Positions 55,061 through 64,000 of a DNA stretch of 64,000 bases are shown here, piece by piece. Under the pieces are notes generated by a model, which did not search any database, was not told the DNA's origin, and worked only from the letters and a program-made list of their open reading frames with translations. The stretch covers positions 4,708,501 to 4,772,500 of the forward strand of contig NZ_CP092183.1 of assembly GCF_023499255.1 (NCBI RefSeq), given 5' to 3'. The stretch comes from Couchioplanes caeruleus (GTDB lineage Bacteria > Actinomycetota > Actinomycetes > Mycobacteriales > Micromonosporaceae). Position 1 is the stretch's first letter; every line of letters begins with the position of its first letter. A program made the translations under genes and the position numbers.

Positions 55061-56293
55061 GTGACTTTGACGACTCTGCAGCACCCGCTCGACGTGGTGG
55101 GCGACGATCTGCGCACCCCGGCCGGCCTGCGCTTCGCGCACCTCGACTACGCCGCCTCGGCTCCGTGCGTGCGCGCCGCCGCCGATGCCGTGGCCGACCT
55201 GCTCCCCCGTTACGGCAGCGTGCACCGCGGCACCGGCATCCGGTCCCAGGCCTCCACCGCCGCGTACGAGCACGCCCGCCAGGAGGTCGCCGCGTTCGCC
55301 GGGGCGCGCGCCGGGGACACGGTCGTGTTCACCCGCAACACCACGGACGCGCTCAACCTGCTCGCCCGGGCCCTCCCGCCGGGCACCACCACGATCGTCT
55401 TCGACGGCGAGCACCACGCCAACCTGCTGCCCTGGCCGCGGCAGCTGCGGCTGGCCACCCCGCGCAGCCCCGAGGCCGCCGTCGCCGCGGCCGCCGGGGC
55501 GCTGCGCACCGTACGCGGGCCCGCCGTGCTCGCGGTCACCGGCGCGAGCAACGTCACCGGCGAGGTCTGGCCGGTGCGCCGCCTCGCCGACGTGGCCCAC
55601 GCGTACGGCGCCCGCATCGTCGTCGACGCGGCCCAGCTCGCCCCGCACTCCCCCGTGGACCTGGCCGCACTCGGCGCCGACTACCTGGCCTTCAGCGGCC
55701 ACAAGCTGTACGCGCCGTTCGGCGCCGGGGTCCTGGCCGGGCGCGCCGACTGGCTCGACGCCGCCCCGCCGTACCTCAGCGGCGGCGGGGCCAGCGCCGC
55801 GGTCGGCACCGACGCCGGCGACGTCCGGTGGGCCACCGGCCCGGCACGGCACGAGGGCGGCACCCCGAACCTGCTCGGCGCGGTGAGCCTCGCCGCCGTG
55901 TGCGCGGCGCTGCAGCGCGCCGACCGCGACGAGCTGCACGAGCGCGAGCAGGCCCTGCTCCGCCGGCTGCGCGACGGGCTCGCCGCGGTCCCGGGCGCGG
56001 TGGAGGTCAGCTGTTTCGGCCCCGAGCACCCGCGCGTCGGCATCGTCTCGCTCGCCCTGCCCGATCACGACCCGGCCGTCGTCGCGGCCCGGCTCGCCGA
56101 CCGGTACGGCATCGGCGTGCGCGCGGGACAGTTCTGCGCGCACCCGCTCACCCGCCGCCTCACCGGGTCCGCCGTGATCTCCGGCTGCGGCGCGGGACCG
56201 GCGAGCCTGCTGCGCGTGAGCTTCGGACTCGGCACTCCGGACGAGGACGTCGACCGCGTCGTCGCCGCCCTCGCCGAGCTGACCGCGGGGTGA
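55061..56293 (+). CDS. Class V aminotransferase / cysteine desulfurase-like enzyme
   Basis: 410 residues, PLP-dependent. PLP Lys in FSGHKLYAPFGAG, Asp in VVDAAQLAPH, phosphate-binding FTRNTTDALN, and a Cys in VRAGQFCAHPL at the place of the persulfide Cys of SufS-type enzymes. GTG at 55061 follows GGGAGG. Its SAM-IV riboswitch means low expression when S-adenosylmethionine is high, tying it to cysteine/methionine supply. No suf or iron-sulfur assembly genes are adjacent. Exact reaction (desulfurase, lyase or transaminase) is not settled. Confidence 0.88.
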   Translation: MTLTTLQHPLDVVGDDLRTPAGLRFAHLDYAASAPCVRAAADAVADLLPRYGSVHRGTGIRSQASTAAYEHARQEVAAFAGARAGDTVVFTRNTTDALNLLARALPPGTTTIVFDGEHHANLLPWPRQLRLATPRSPEAAVAAAAGALRTVRGPAVLAVTGASNVTGEVWPVRRLADVAHAYGARIVVDAAQLAPHSPVDLAALGADYLAFSGHKLYAPFGAGVLAGRADWLDAAPPYLSGGGASAAVGTDAGDVRWATGPARHEGGTPNLLGAVSLAAVCAALQRADRDELHEREQALLRRLRDGLAAVPGAVEVSCFGPEHPRVGIVSLALPDHDPAVVAARLADRYGIGVRAGQFCAHPLTRRLTGSAVISGCGAGPASLLRVSFGLGTPDEDVDRVVAALAELTAG

Positions 56294-56399
56294 CCCCGGG
56301 ACCGGAGATCAGGGGCGGGTCGGGGTGGTTCCCGATGCCGCGCGAGCGCTCCACGGCGGAGTCTTGAGGTAACAGTTCCGCGTACGGAAGGCGCAGACC

Positions 56400-56639
56400 A
56401 TGACCTCGTTCTCCGACTCCATGACCCGCCAGGGCCTCACCCGGCCGCGCGAGGGTCGCATCCTCGGCGGCGTGTGCGCCGGCCTCGCGCGGCGCTTCGG
56501 TCTCGACCCGTGGCTCACCCGGCTGCTGTTCGTGCTGATCCTGCTCGCCGTGCCGGGCAGCCAGATCCTCGTCTACCCGCTGCTCTGGGTGCTGATGCCG
56601 GCCGAGCGGTCCGGCTTCGCCACCCCGTCCACGATCTGA
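56400..56639 (+). CDS. PspC-domain small membrane protein
   Basis: 79 residues. PspC signature RPREGRILGGVCAGLARRFG, then DPWLTRLLFVLILL and a second hydrophobic segment ending LLWVLMPAE. Family members act in envelope-stress signalling. The protein has no additional sensor kinase domain. ATG at 56400; the ribosome site is GGAAGG. Confidence 0.9.
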   Translation: MTSFSDSMTRQGLTRPREGRILGGVCAGLARRFGLDPWLTRLLFVLILLAVPGSQILVYPLLWVLMPAERSGFATPSTI

Positions 56640-56743
56640 CGCCCCGCCCCGGGGGCCCGCACCGGGTCCCCGGGTGATCACCGCGCTCGCACACGGACGG
56701 TAGGGTCCACCGGTGTGCGCCGGCGCGATGAGGTGAGGGACCG

Positions 56744-58297
<1,554 letters not shown>

Positions 58298-58374
58298 CGC
58301 GCCGCGCGCGGGTCTTGCCACGGCCGGTCCGGCTGTGATCGCCTCGGGGGGTCACCTTCGAGGGGAGTCCTGCG

Positions 58375-59208
58375 ATGTGCACCGACGAGTGTCTGCGCCA
58401 GAGCACCGACGGCGCGGGGATGACCCGCCGCGCGGCGCTGGCCGGAGCGGCCGCGGCCGGCGTCCTGGCCGTACCGGGCGCGGCGCAGGCGTCGCCCGCG
58501 GCGTCCCCGCTGACCCGGGAGCGCCGGGGCCTGCAGGACCTCACCTATCCGCTGTCGCCCTCGTTCCCGTCGTTCGCCGACGGGGAGGAGGCCCGCCGCC
58601 GCACGTACGTCACCATCGAGGACGACGGGTACTACATGCAGGAATGGCGGATCGTCGAGCACACCGGCACCCACGTCGACGCGCCCGGCCACTTCACCGC
58701 CGGCGGGCGGTTGTCGACCGACCTGACCCTCGACGAGCTGATCGTGCCCGCGGTGGTGGTCGACATCGCGGCGCGGGCGGCCGCCGATCCGGACGCCGTG
58801 GTGACGGTCGGCGATCTGCGCGACTTCGAACGCCGGCACGGCCGGATCCCGCGGGGTGCGGCGGTGCTGATGCATTCCGGGTGGGGGGCGAAGGTCGGGT
58901 CGGTGCAGGCGTACCGGGGCACCGACGCGGACGGAGTGCTGCACTTCCCCGGGTTCAGCGCGGACGCCTGCGAGTGGCTGCTGGAGCGGCGGGCGATCCG
59001 GAGCCTCGGCGTGGACACGCTGAGCATCGATCCGGGCGTCTCCGACGAGTTCCCGGTGCATGTGACGCTGACCGGCGCGGACCGGTACGGCCTGGAGAAC
59101 CTCGCGAACCTGGCCGCCGTCCCGCCGCGGGGCGCGACCGTGGTGGTGGGGCTGATCCCGTTCGAGCAGGGCTCCGGCGGACAGGCGCGGATCTTCGCGA
59201 CCTGGTGA
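58375..59208 (+). CDS. Tat-exported cyclase-family (kynurenine formamidase-like) hydrolase
   Basis: 277 residues. Twin-arginine signal MTRRAALAGAAAAGVLAVPG begins at about residue 16 after a short Cys-containing extension. The metal-binding motif HTGTHVDAPGHF of the cyclase superfamily is present, with a later PVHVTLTG. Members hydrolyse N-formyl or amide bonds or cyclise; substrate unknown. ATG at 58375 follows GAGGGGAG; the internal ATG at 58420 is an alternative start that would put the twin arginines at the N-terminus. Confidence 0.85.
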   Translation: MCTDECLRQSTDGAGMTRRAALAGAAAAGVLAVPGAAQASPAASPLTRERRGLQDLTYPLSPSFPSFADGEEARRRTYVTIEDDGYYMQEWRIVEHTGTHVDAPGHFTAGGRLSTDLTLDELIVPAVVVDIAARAAADPDAVVTVGDLRDFERRHGRIPRGAAVLMHSGWGAKVGSVQAYRGTDADGVLHFPGFSADACEWLLERRAIRSLGVDTLSIDPGVSDEFPVHVTLTGADRYGLENLANLAAVPPRGATVVVGLIPFEQGSGGQARIFATW

Positions 59209-59272
59209 CCGGGTCGCCGGGCCGGGGCCCGTGCGGATGCCGCCTGCCCCCGTGGCGGCTATCCTCGGGCAG

Positions 59273-59605
59273 ATGTCCAGGAACACCTTGGTCGCGTACG
59301 AGCCGGTCACCACGGACGGGCTGCTCGTCGCGGCGCTCGACGGAGAGCTCGACCTCGACAGCGCCGACGAGGTGCGCGACAGCCTTGCCTCGGCGGCCGT
59401 CGGCACCGGATGCCGCTACCTGCACGTCGACGTCGGCGGGCTGACGTTCATCGACTCGTACGCGATGGGCGCCCTGGTCAGCGCGCGCAACAGCGCCGCG
59501 GCCGCCGGGGTGACGCTGACCTTGACGAACCCGTCGCCGCCGGTGCGCAAGGCGATCCAGGTGACCGGTCTCGCCGACGTCTTCGGGCTTCCCCCGGGCG
59601 AGTGA
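59273..59605 (+). CDS. STAS-domain anti-sigma factor antagonist
   Basis: 110 residues. A single STAS domain with LDGELDLDSADEVRDSL and the phosphorylatable Ser in TFIDSYAMGAL, as in SpoIIAA/RsbV-type antagonists that release a sigma factor by binding the anti-sigma kinase. No kinase or sigma gene is adjacent. ATG at 59273 follows the cyclase gene by 64 bases. Confidence 0.88.
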   Translation: MSRNTLVAYEPVTTDGLLVAALDGELDLDSADEVRDSLASAAVGTGCRYLHVDVGGLTFIDSYAMGALVSARNSAAAAGVTLTLTNPSPPVRKAIQVTGLADVFGLPPGE

Positions 59606-59639
59606 ACGTCCGGCCCGGGTCGCGCGGCCACACGCGATG

Positions 59640-59935
59640 CGGGTGGGTGATCACGACGACCGGGCGCGCCGAGCCCCTGATCAGGTCGAGCGGCACGCTG
59701 CCCGGCACCCGCTGCGCCACGGCCGGGTGCCGGAGCCGGCCACGATCAGGTCGGCCCGCACCTCGTCGGCGAACTGCAGGATCCGGTGCAGCCGGCGTCC
59801 CGGCAGCACGGTCCGGGTCACCGCGACGGTGGCGCCGGTCTGCCGGGCGAGGTCCGCGGCCGCGTCGGCGACCCACGGCCGGCCGGCGTCCGCCGACCGG
59901 GCCACGACCGGCCACGGCTGACGGTGGCCGCCGCT
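59640..59935 (-). pseudogene. Frameshifted universal stress protein (UspA) fragment
   Basis: On the minus strand one frame gives VADAAADLARQTGATVAV and FADEVRADLIVAGSGTRP; the next frame continues AQRVPGSVPLDLIRGSARPV and VVITHPHRV, the standard end of UspA domains. The break is near 59721, consistent with loss of one base. An N-terminal half could not be recovered upstream, so the gene is both truncated and frameshifted. Confidence 0.65.
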
Positions 59936-60184
59936 TCCGAGGCCGGGTGGGAGCCGGCTGCGCGGACGCCGGACTCGTCGTGCTCGAGTCGTGGTGGTTC
60001 CGGCCCCGGACCCGGTCCTCGTGACGGCGGGCCTGCGCCGGGCCGCTGCGGGTGGGCGGCACGATCGCGGTCGCCGCGGACCGCCCGGTGGACCTCGACG
60101 CTCCGGTCGACCGGATCGGGTGGTCCGCGCTTCCACGGCGGAGGGCTAGACTGCCGTCCACATCGATTCCTAGGGGTGAGGATC
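59936..60184. other. Degenerate region before the methyltransferase gene
   Basis: Short coding-like stretches in plus-strand frames (CADAGLVVLESWWFRP; VGGTIAVAADRPVDLDAPVD) without starts or a continuous frame. No assignment; probably decayed sequence linked to the UspA remnant, plus the promoter of the next gene. Confidence 0.35.
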
Positions 60185-60988
60185 GTGACGGGTCCCGAGC
60201 TGCCGGCCACGCTGAACACCGAGGTCGCGCACTCCGCGCGGCTGTGGAACTACCTGCTGGGCGGCAAGGACAACTTCGCCGCCGACCGGGAGGCCGCCGA
60301 GTACGCGCTCGCGCTCATGCCCGAGCTCGTGCAGTCGGCGCGGGCCAACCGGGAGTTCCTCGGCCGGGCCGTGCGGCACCTGGCCGGCGAGGCGGGGATC
60401 CGGCAGTTCCTCGACATCGGTACGGGCCTGCCGACGGCGAACAACACGCACGAGGTGGCGCAGCGCACCGAGCCCGGCAGCCGGATCGTGTACGTCGACA
60501 ACGACCCGATGGTGCTGGTGCACGCCCGGGCGCTGCTGACCAGCACGCCGCAGGGCGCGACCGACTATGTGGACGCCGACGCCCGCGACGTGGAGCGGAT
60601 CCTCGAGCGGGCCGCCGCCACGCTGAACTTCGCCGAGCCGGTCGCGATCATGCTGCTCGGGATCGTGAACTTCCTCGTCGACGACGAGGAGGCGCACTCG
60701 GTGGTGCGGCGGCTGCTGGCGGCGGTCCCGCCGGGCAGCTACCTGGTGATGTCGCACCCGACCGAGGAGGTCAACGGCGCGGCTGTGCGCGAGTCGATGC
60801 GCCAGTGGAACGAGAGCGGCGCCGCGCCGATCACGGCCCGGAGCCCGGAGCAGCTCGCCGCGTTCTTCGACGGTCTGGAGCTGCTCGAGCCGGGGATCGT
60901 CACGTGTACGGCGTGGCGGCCCGACCCGCGGCACCCGGGCATCACCGACCAGGTCTCCGAGTACGCCGGGGTGGGCCGCAAGCCGTAG
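60185..60988 (+). CDS. SAM-dependent methyltransferase (DUF574 / SCO-type)
   Basis: 267 residues, cytosolic. The actinomycete family start ARLWNYLLGGKDNFAADREAA is clear; the AdoMet-binding motif is FLDIGTGLPTANNTHEVAQ with acidic YVDNDPMVLVHA, followed by DARDVERIL. These proteins are abundant in actinomycetes and mostly of unknown substrate. GTG at 60185 follows GTGAGG. Convergent with the next gene after four bases. Confidence 0.92.
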   Translation: MTGPELPATLNTEVAHSARLWNYLLGGKDNFAADREAAEYALALMPELVQSARANREFLGRAVRHLAGEAGIRQFLDIGTGLPTANNTHEVAQRTEPGSRIVYVDNDPMVLVHARALLTSTPQGATDYVDADARDVERILERAAATLNFAEPVAIMLLGIVNFLVDDEEAHSVVRRLLAAVPPGSYLVMSHPTEEVNGAAVRESMRQWNESGAAPITARSPEQLAAFFDGLELLEPGIVTCTAWRPDPRHPGITDQVSEYAGVGRKP

Positions 60989-60992
60989 CCGG

Positions 60993-61457
60993 TCAGGCGC
61001 GGCGTACGTCCATGACCATGACCGGGTACGGCCCGGCGGCCTTGTCGGCGGTGGCGTACTCGTCGGGGATGACGTTGTCCATCCCCATCCGCAGGTTCTG
61101 GGCGTCGGTGGCCTCGAGGCGGATCCGCCAGCCCCAGCCGCCGCCGTAGTCGCCGGTGAACTCGAACGTCCCGTCCCCGCCCGGCGCGCCGGGCAGCGTC
61201 ATCGTGGCGGGTTTCTGATGCCACGAGTCGCCCCAGACGGCCACGAGCGACCCCTCCTCCCCGGCCGGCGCGACGACGATCAGGCCGTCCTGCGGCCCGT
61301 CGGCGGGATGCTCCCAGGTGTACGCGACGAGGGTCAGGTGCCCGCCGGCGGCCGTCGTCACGGTCACCGTGGCGGGCGCCTCGGCGAGCGGGTCGCCCGG
61401 CATCAGACGGAAGCCGTTGGTGCCCGTCCAGGACCCGGCGAAGTCGGAGAGGATCAT
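60993..61457 (-). CDS. Small DUF1579-like beta-barrel protein
   Basis: 154 residues. Opening FAGSWTGTNGFRLMPGDP, then alternating beta strands (TVTVTTAAGGHLTLVAYTW, GSLVAVWGDSWHQ) and GGWGWRIRLEATDAQNLRM, like DUF1579/lipocalin-fold heme- or lipid-binding proteins of actinomycetes. No signal peptide. ATG at 61457 follows the GGGCC-rich leader; a start 33 codons upstream has poor codon bias. Function unknown. Confidence 0.7.
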   Translation of the reverse strand: MILSDFAGSWTGTNGFRLMPGDPLAEAPATVTVTTAAGGHLTLVAYTWEHPADGPQDGLIVVAPAGEEGSLVAVWGDSWHQKPATMTLPGAPGGDGTFEFTGDYGGGWGWRIRLEATDAQNLRMGMDNVIPDEYATADKAAGPYPVMVMDVRRA

Positions 61458-61559
61458 CGGGCCACCGTAGGCGAGCGGTGGGCCGCGCTCAACGACGACG
61501 CGCGCCCGGCCGGCCCGGCGACGCGGCGGCCAGACGCGCCTGACGACGGCCGGCAACGC

Positions 61560-62447
61560 CTACTGAGCACGCCCGGCGGCGGCCCGCCGGAGGTTGGCGA
61601 TGATCGCGTCGGCCATCGGTGCGAACAGCTCGCGGGGCAGGTCGTGGCCCATGCCGGGGAAGGTCAGCAGCTCGGCGCCGGGGACGGCGGCCGCCGTGGC
61701 GCGGCCGCCGCTGACGTCCACCAGCGGGTCGGCCTCGCCGTGGACGACCAGCGTCGGCACGGTGACCTGCCGCAGGGCCGGCGTACGGTCGGGCGAGGCG
61801 AGGATGGCGGCGTACTGCCGCAGCGTGCCCACCGGGTGATAGCCGCGGTCGTACTTGGCCGAGGCCCGGCGCAGCAGCTCCTCGTCGGCGGCGGGGAAGC
61901 CCGGCGAACCGATGACCCGCCAGCCCGCGACGGCGCCGGCGACGGCCTCGGCCCGGCTGCTCGCCGGCGGGCGGGCCAGCAGCGCGGCGGCCTCCCGGGT
62001 GGCCCGGCCCACGGCGGGGTCACCGGTCGTCGACATGATCGAGCAGAGGCTCGCGACCCGGCCGGGGTGGTCGGCGACGAGCTGCTGGGCGATCATGCCG
62101 CCCATCGAGGCGCCGGCCACGTGCGCCCGTTCCACGCCCAGCGCGCCGAGCAGGCCGGCCGTGTCGGCGGCCATGTCGGCGATCAGGTACGGCGCCTGCG
62201 ACCGGTCGCCGCCGCGCAGCGCCGCGATGTCCGGTACGCCCCGGTCGTGCAGGATCGTGGAGAGCCCGGCGTCGCGGTTGTCGAAGCGGATCACCCGCAG
62301 GCCCCGGCCGGCCAGGAGCTCGCAGAACTCCTGCGGCCAGTCGATCAGCTGCGCCCCCAGCCCCATGATCAGCACCAGGGCCGGTGCGTCCGGGTCGCCG
62401 AGGGTCTCGTACGCGATGTCGATGCCGTTGCTGTGCGCCACGGGCAT
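61560..62447 (-). CDS. Alpha/beta hydrolase
   Basis: 295 residues. Nucleophile elbow GASMGG, acid in VVHGEADPLVD, His in PGMGHDLP; oxyanion HG-type LIMGLGAQ near residue 28. Resembles RdmC/aclacinomycin methylesterase-like and haloperoxidase-like hydrolases; substrate unknown. ATG at 62447 follows AAGAGGTGG. Upstream of the DUF1579-like gene on the same strand with about 100 bases between. Confidence 0.9.
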   Translation of the reverse strand: MPVAHSNGIDIAYETLGDPDAPALVLIMGLGAQLIDWPQEFCELLAGRGLRVIRFDNRDAGLSTILHDRGVPDIAALRGGDRSQAPYLIADMAADTAGLLGALGVERAHVAGASMGGMIAQQLVADHPGRVASLCSIMSTTGDPAVGRATREAAALLARPPASSRAEAVAGAVAGWRVIGSPGFPAADEELLRRASAKYDRGYHPVGTLRQYAAILASPDRTPALRQVTVPTLVVHGEADPLVDVSGGRATAAAVPGAELLTFPGMGHDLPRELFAPMADAIIANLRRAAAGRAQ

Positions 62448-62563
62448 GATCCACCTCTTCTCGATGGGCGGGCGTCACGACGAGCTTGCCAGATCTTGAC
62501 CCGGGGCATCGACAGGAGTTGTCTGGCCTCTACAGCTATCTCGGCCAGAACGGGAGACATCTC

Positions 62564-64000
62564 GTGTTGATCCCCTCGACCAGGAGGTACCGGCTGACGG
62601 CGGCCGTCGCGCTCGGCGCGGCCGTCGTCTCGGTCCTCGGCGCGGCGCCACCGGCGTCCGCGCGCCCCGGCCGGCACACCATCAGCGGCAGCAAGCCGCG
62701 GTGGATCGGCCAGGCGCGGCAGGCCGGCACCCCGGCCGCCGCGAGCACCATCCACTTCGGCCTGCTGCTCGCGATGCGCGACCGGGCCGGCGCGGAGGCC
62801 ACGCTGGCGAAGCTGTCCGACCCGGACAGCGCCGACTACGGCAAGTGGCTCAGCACCGCCCAGTTCCGTACGCGCCACGCCCCCGCCGCCGCGGACGTCA
62901 AGGCGGTGACGTCGTGGCTGTCCGGGCAGGGCTTCACCCTGCGCGACACGCTCGGCGGCGGCCTGTACGTCGAGGCCTCCGGCACCACCGCCCAGATCGA
63001 CAAGACGTTCGGCACCACCGTGCGCGACTACACGTACCAGGGCAAGACGGTGCACGCCAACAGCACCGACCTGTCGCTGCCCGAGGGCACCCCGGCGGCC
63101 GTGACCGGCCTGATCAAGGGCGTCGTCGGCATCGACCAGGGCACGCTGCTCAAGACCCCCGGCGACACGCTGCCCCCGCCCGGAGCCGGCTTCCGCGCGG
63201 CCACGCCGTGCTCGTCGTACTACGGCGAGAAGACCGCGACGGACCTGCCCGCGGCCCCGGACGGCAAGAAGGCGCCGTACGTGGTGTGCGGCTACGAGCC
63301 GAAGCAGTACCAGTCGGCGTACGGCGTCACCGGCCAGCTGCGGCGCGGCCTCGACGGGCGCGGCGTCACGGTGGCCGTCACCGACGCGTACGCCTCCCCC
63401 ACGATCCTGCGCGACGCCCAGACGTACAGCCGCAAGCACGGCCTCCCGGCGCTCCGGCCGCACCAGTTCCGGCAGATCACGCCGGCCGCCGACGGCTACT
63501 CCAACACCGGCCCGGACGAGTGCGACGCCGCGGGCTGGTACGGCGAGGAGACCCTCGACGTCGAGGCCGTGCACGCGATGGCGCCGGGCGCGACCATCGT
63601 GTATGTGGCCGGCAGCGACTGCGTCACCGGCCTCGACGAGGCGTGGGCGGAGACGATCGACAACCACGTCGCCGACATCATCACCAACTCGTGGGGCAAC
63701 GCCACCGACGACGTCGACCTGCTCGGCGAGGACGTCGTGGAGTTCTACCAGCAGTTCTCCCTCGAGGCGGCACTGACCGGCATCACCGTCGACTTCTCCA
63801 GCGGCGACTCCGGCGACGAGACCTCCGGCGGCACCGACCTGCCCGCCAAGACCGTCGACTTCCCGGCCGACCTGCCCTTCGTGACCGGCGTGGGCGGCAC
63901 CAGCGTCGGCATCGACCGCACCGGCAAGCGCGTCTGGGAACACGGCTGGCAGAGCGCGTACCAGACGCTCACCGACGGGGCGTGGGGCGAGCCCGCGTAC
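62564..64000 (+). CDS. Sedolisin (S53) serine-carboxyl protease, 3' end beyond window
   Basis: 479 codons visible, frame open at the right edge. Signal peptide about residues 1-35 (TAAVALGAAVVSVLGAAPPASA). Pro-kumamolisin activation domain about 50-185 (HFGLLLAMRDRAG, KLSDPDSADYGKWLS, VVGIDQGT). The catalytic domain has the Glu/Asp pair in GEETLDVEAVHAMAPGA and the oxyanion Asp in SSGDSGDE; the nucleophile motif SGTS lies beyond the window. Secreted and active at acidic pH in characterised members. GTG at 62564 follows GGGAG; TTG at 62567 is an alternative. Confidence 0.93.
   Translation, partial: MLIPSTRRYRLTAAVALGAAVVSVLGAAPPASARPGRHTISGSKPRWIGQARQAGTPAAASTIHFGLLLAMRDRAGAEATLAKLSDPDSADYGKWLSTAQFRTRHAPAAADVKAVTSWLSGQGFTLRDTLGGGLYVEASGTTAQIDKTFGTTVRDYTYQGKTVHANSTDLSLPEGTPAAVTGLIKGVVGIDQGTLLKTPGDTLPPPGAGFRAATPCSSYYGEKTATDLPAAPDGKKAPYVVCGYEPKQYQSAYGVTGQLRRGLDGRGVTVAVTDAYASPTILRDAQTYSRKHGLPALRPHQFRQITPAADGYSNTGPDECDAAGWYGEETLDVEAVHAMAPGATIVYVAGSDCVTGLDEAWAETIDNHVADIITNSWGNATDDVDLLGEDVVEFYQQFSLEAALTGITVDFSSGDSGDETSGGTDLPAKTVDFPADLPFVTGVGGTSVGIDRTGKRVWEHGWQSAYQTLTDGAWGEPAY

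Overview
The window is about 70 % or more G+C with strong G/C bias at third codon positions, many GTG starts and purine-rich ribosome binding sites. Gene content (cydABDC, MsiK-dependent type sugar permeases without an ATPase, PknB-like kinases, the DUF6230/DUF6114 pair, an SAM-IV riboswitch, a sedolisin) points to a filamentous actinomycete. Codon style and the frequent CGTACG-type codon junctions suggest Micromonosporaceae (Actinoplanes-like), which is an inference. This looks like ordinary chromosome: no rRNA, tRNA, CRISPR array, insertion sequence or prophage was seen.

Layout. 1-3.3 kb: 5' part of metH on the minus strand behind a well-formed SAH riboswitch whose pseudoknot competes with a hairpin over the Shine-Dalgarno. 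3.6-6.3 kb: an MHYT membrane sensor convergent with a Tet(M)/OtrA-type ribosomal protection GTPase. 6.4-12.2 kb: cydA-cydB-cydD-cydC, a cytochrome bd oxidase and its assembly exporter, divergent from an APC permease. 13.5-17.4 kb: a P450, a DHA2 drug exporter and a divergent TetR regulator with two matching operators in the shared promoter region. 17.4-19.8 kb: an accessory patch with a hypothetical gene carrying four perfect-period 75-bp repeats, a small coiled-coil membrane protein, a GC microsatellite and a rhodanese. 19.8-25 kb: a secreted GH32 fructanase, an OmpR-type regulator and a PAS-GGDEF membrane protein. 25.2-28.5 kb: an alpha-glucoside-type sugar ABC importer (binding protein plus two permeases).

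28.6-35 kb: small exported proteins, an SGNH hydrolase, a short acidic protein, and a minus-strand operon (FMN-binding protein, response regulator, histidine kinase, lipoprotein, aminoglycoside/hydroxyurea phosphotransferase-like gene) whose last gene carries an in-frame amber codon. 35-41 kb: a GntR regulator, an AI-2E family permease and two adjacent multi-domain histidine kinases without a response regulator. 41-44 kb: the DUF6230/DUF6114 pair and a DUF1992 protein. 44-48 kb: a nuclease remnant, an EgtA-like glutamate-cysteine ligase homologue that has lost expected active-site glutamates, an XRE regulator and a Ser/Thr kinase. 48-53.5 kb: a Cys-rich four-helix metal-binding protein, a DUF6461 protein, a chemoreceptor-BMP lipoprotein operon and an EamA exporter whose start codon abuts a perfect 11-bp inverted repeat. 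53.6-64 kb: an M20 peptidase, a SAM-IV-controlled class V aminotransferase, PspC, a second Ser/Thr kinase, a Tat-exported cyclase-family hydrolase, a STAS protein, a broken universal stress protein gene, an S-adenosylmethionine methyltransferase, two small enzymes/hypotheticals and the start of a sedolisin protease.

Two separate sulfur/methyl-cycle RNA switches (SAH on metH, SAM-IV on the class V aminotransferase) are the clearest regulatory logic here. The most unusual items are the degenerate EgtA-like protein, the repeat-expanded TetR, the 75-bp repeat gene, the amber-interrupted kinase gene and the inverted repeat at the EamA start. No large undescribed defence or biosynthetic system was recognised.
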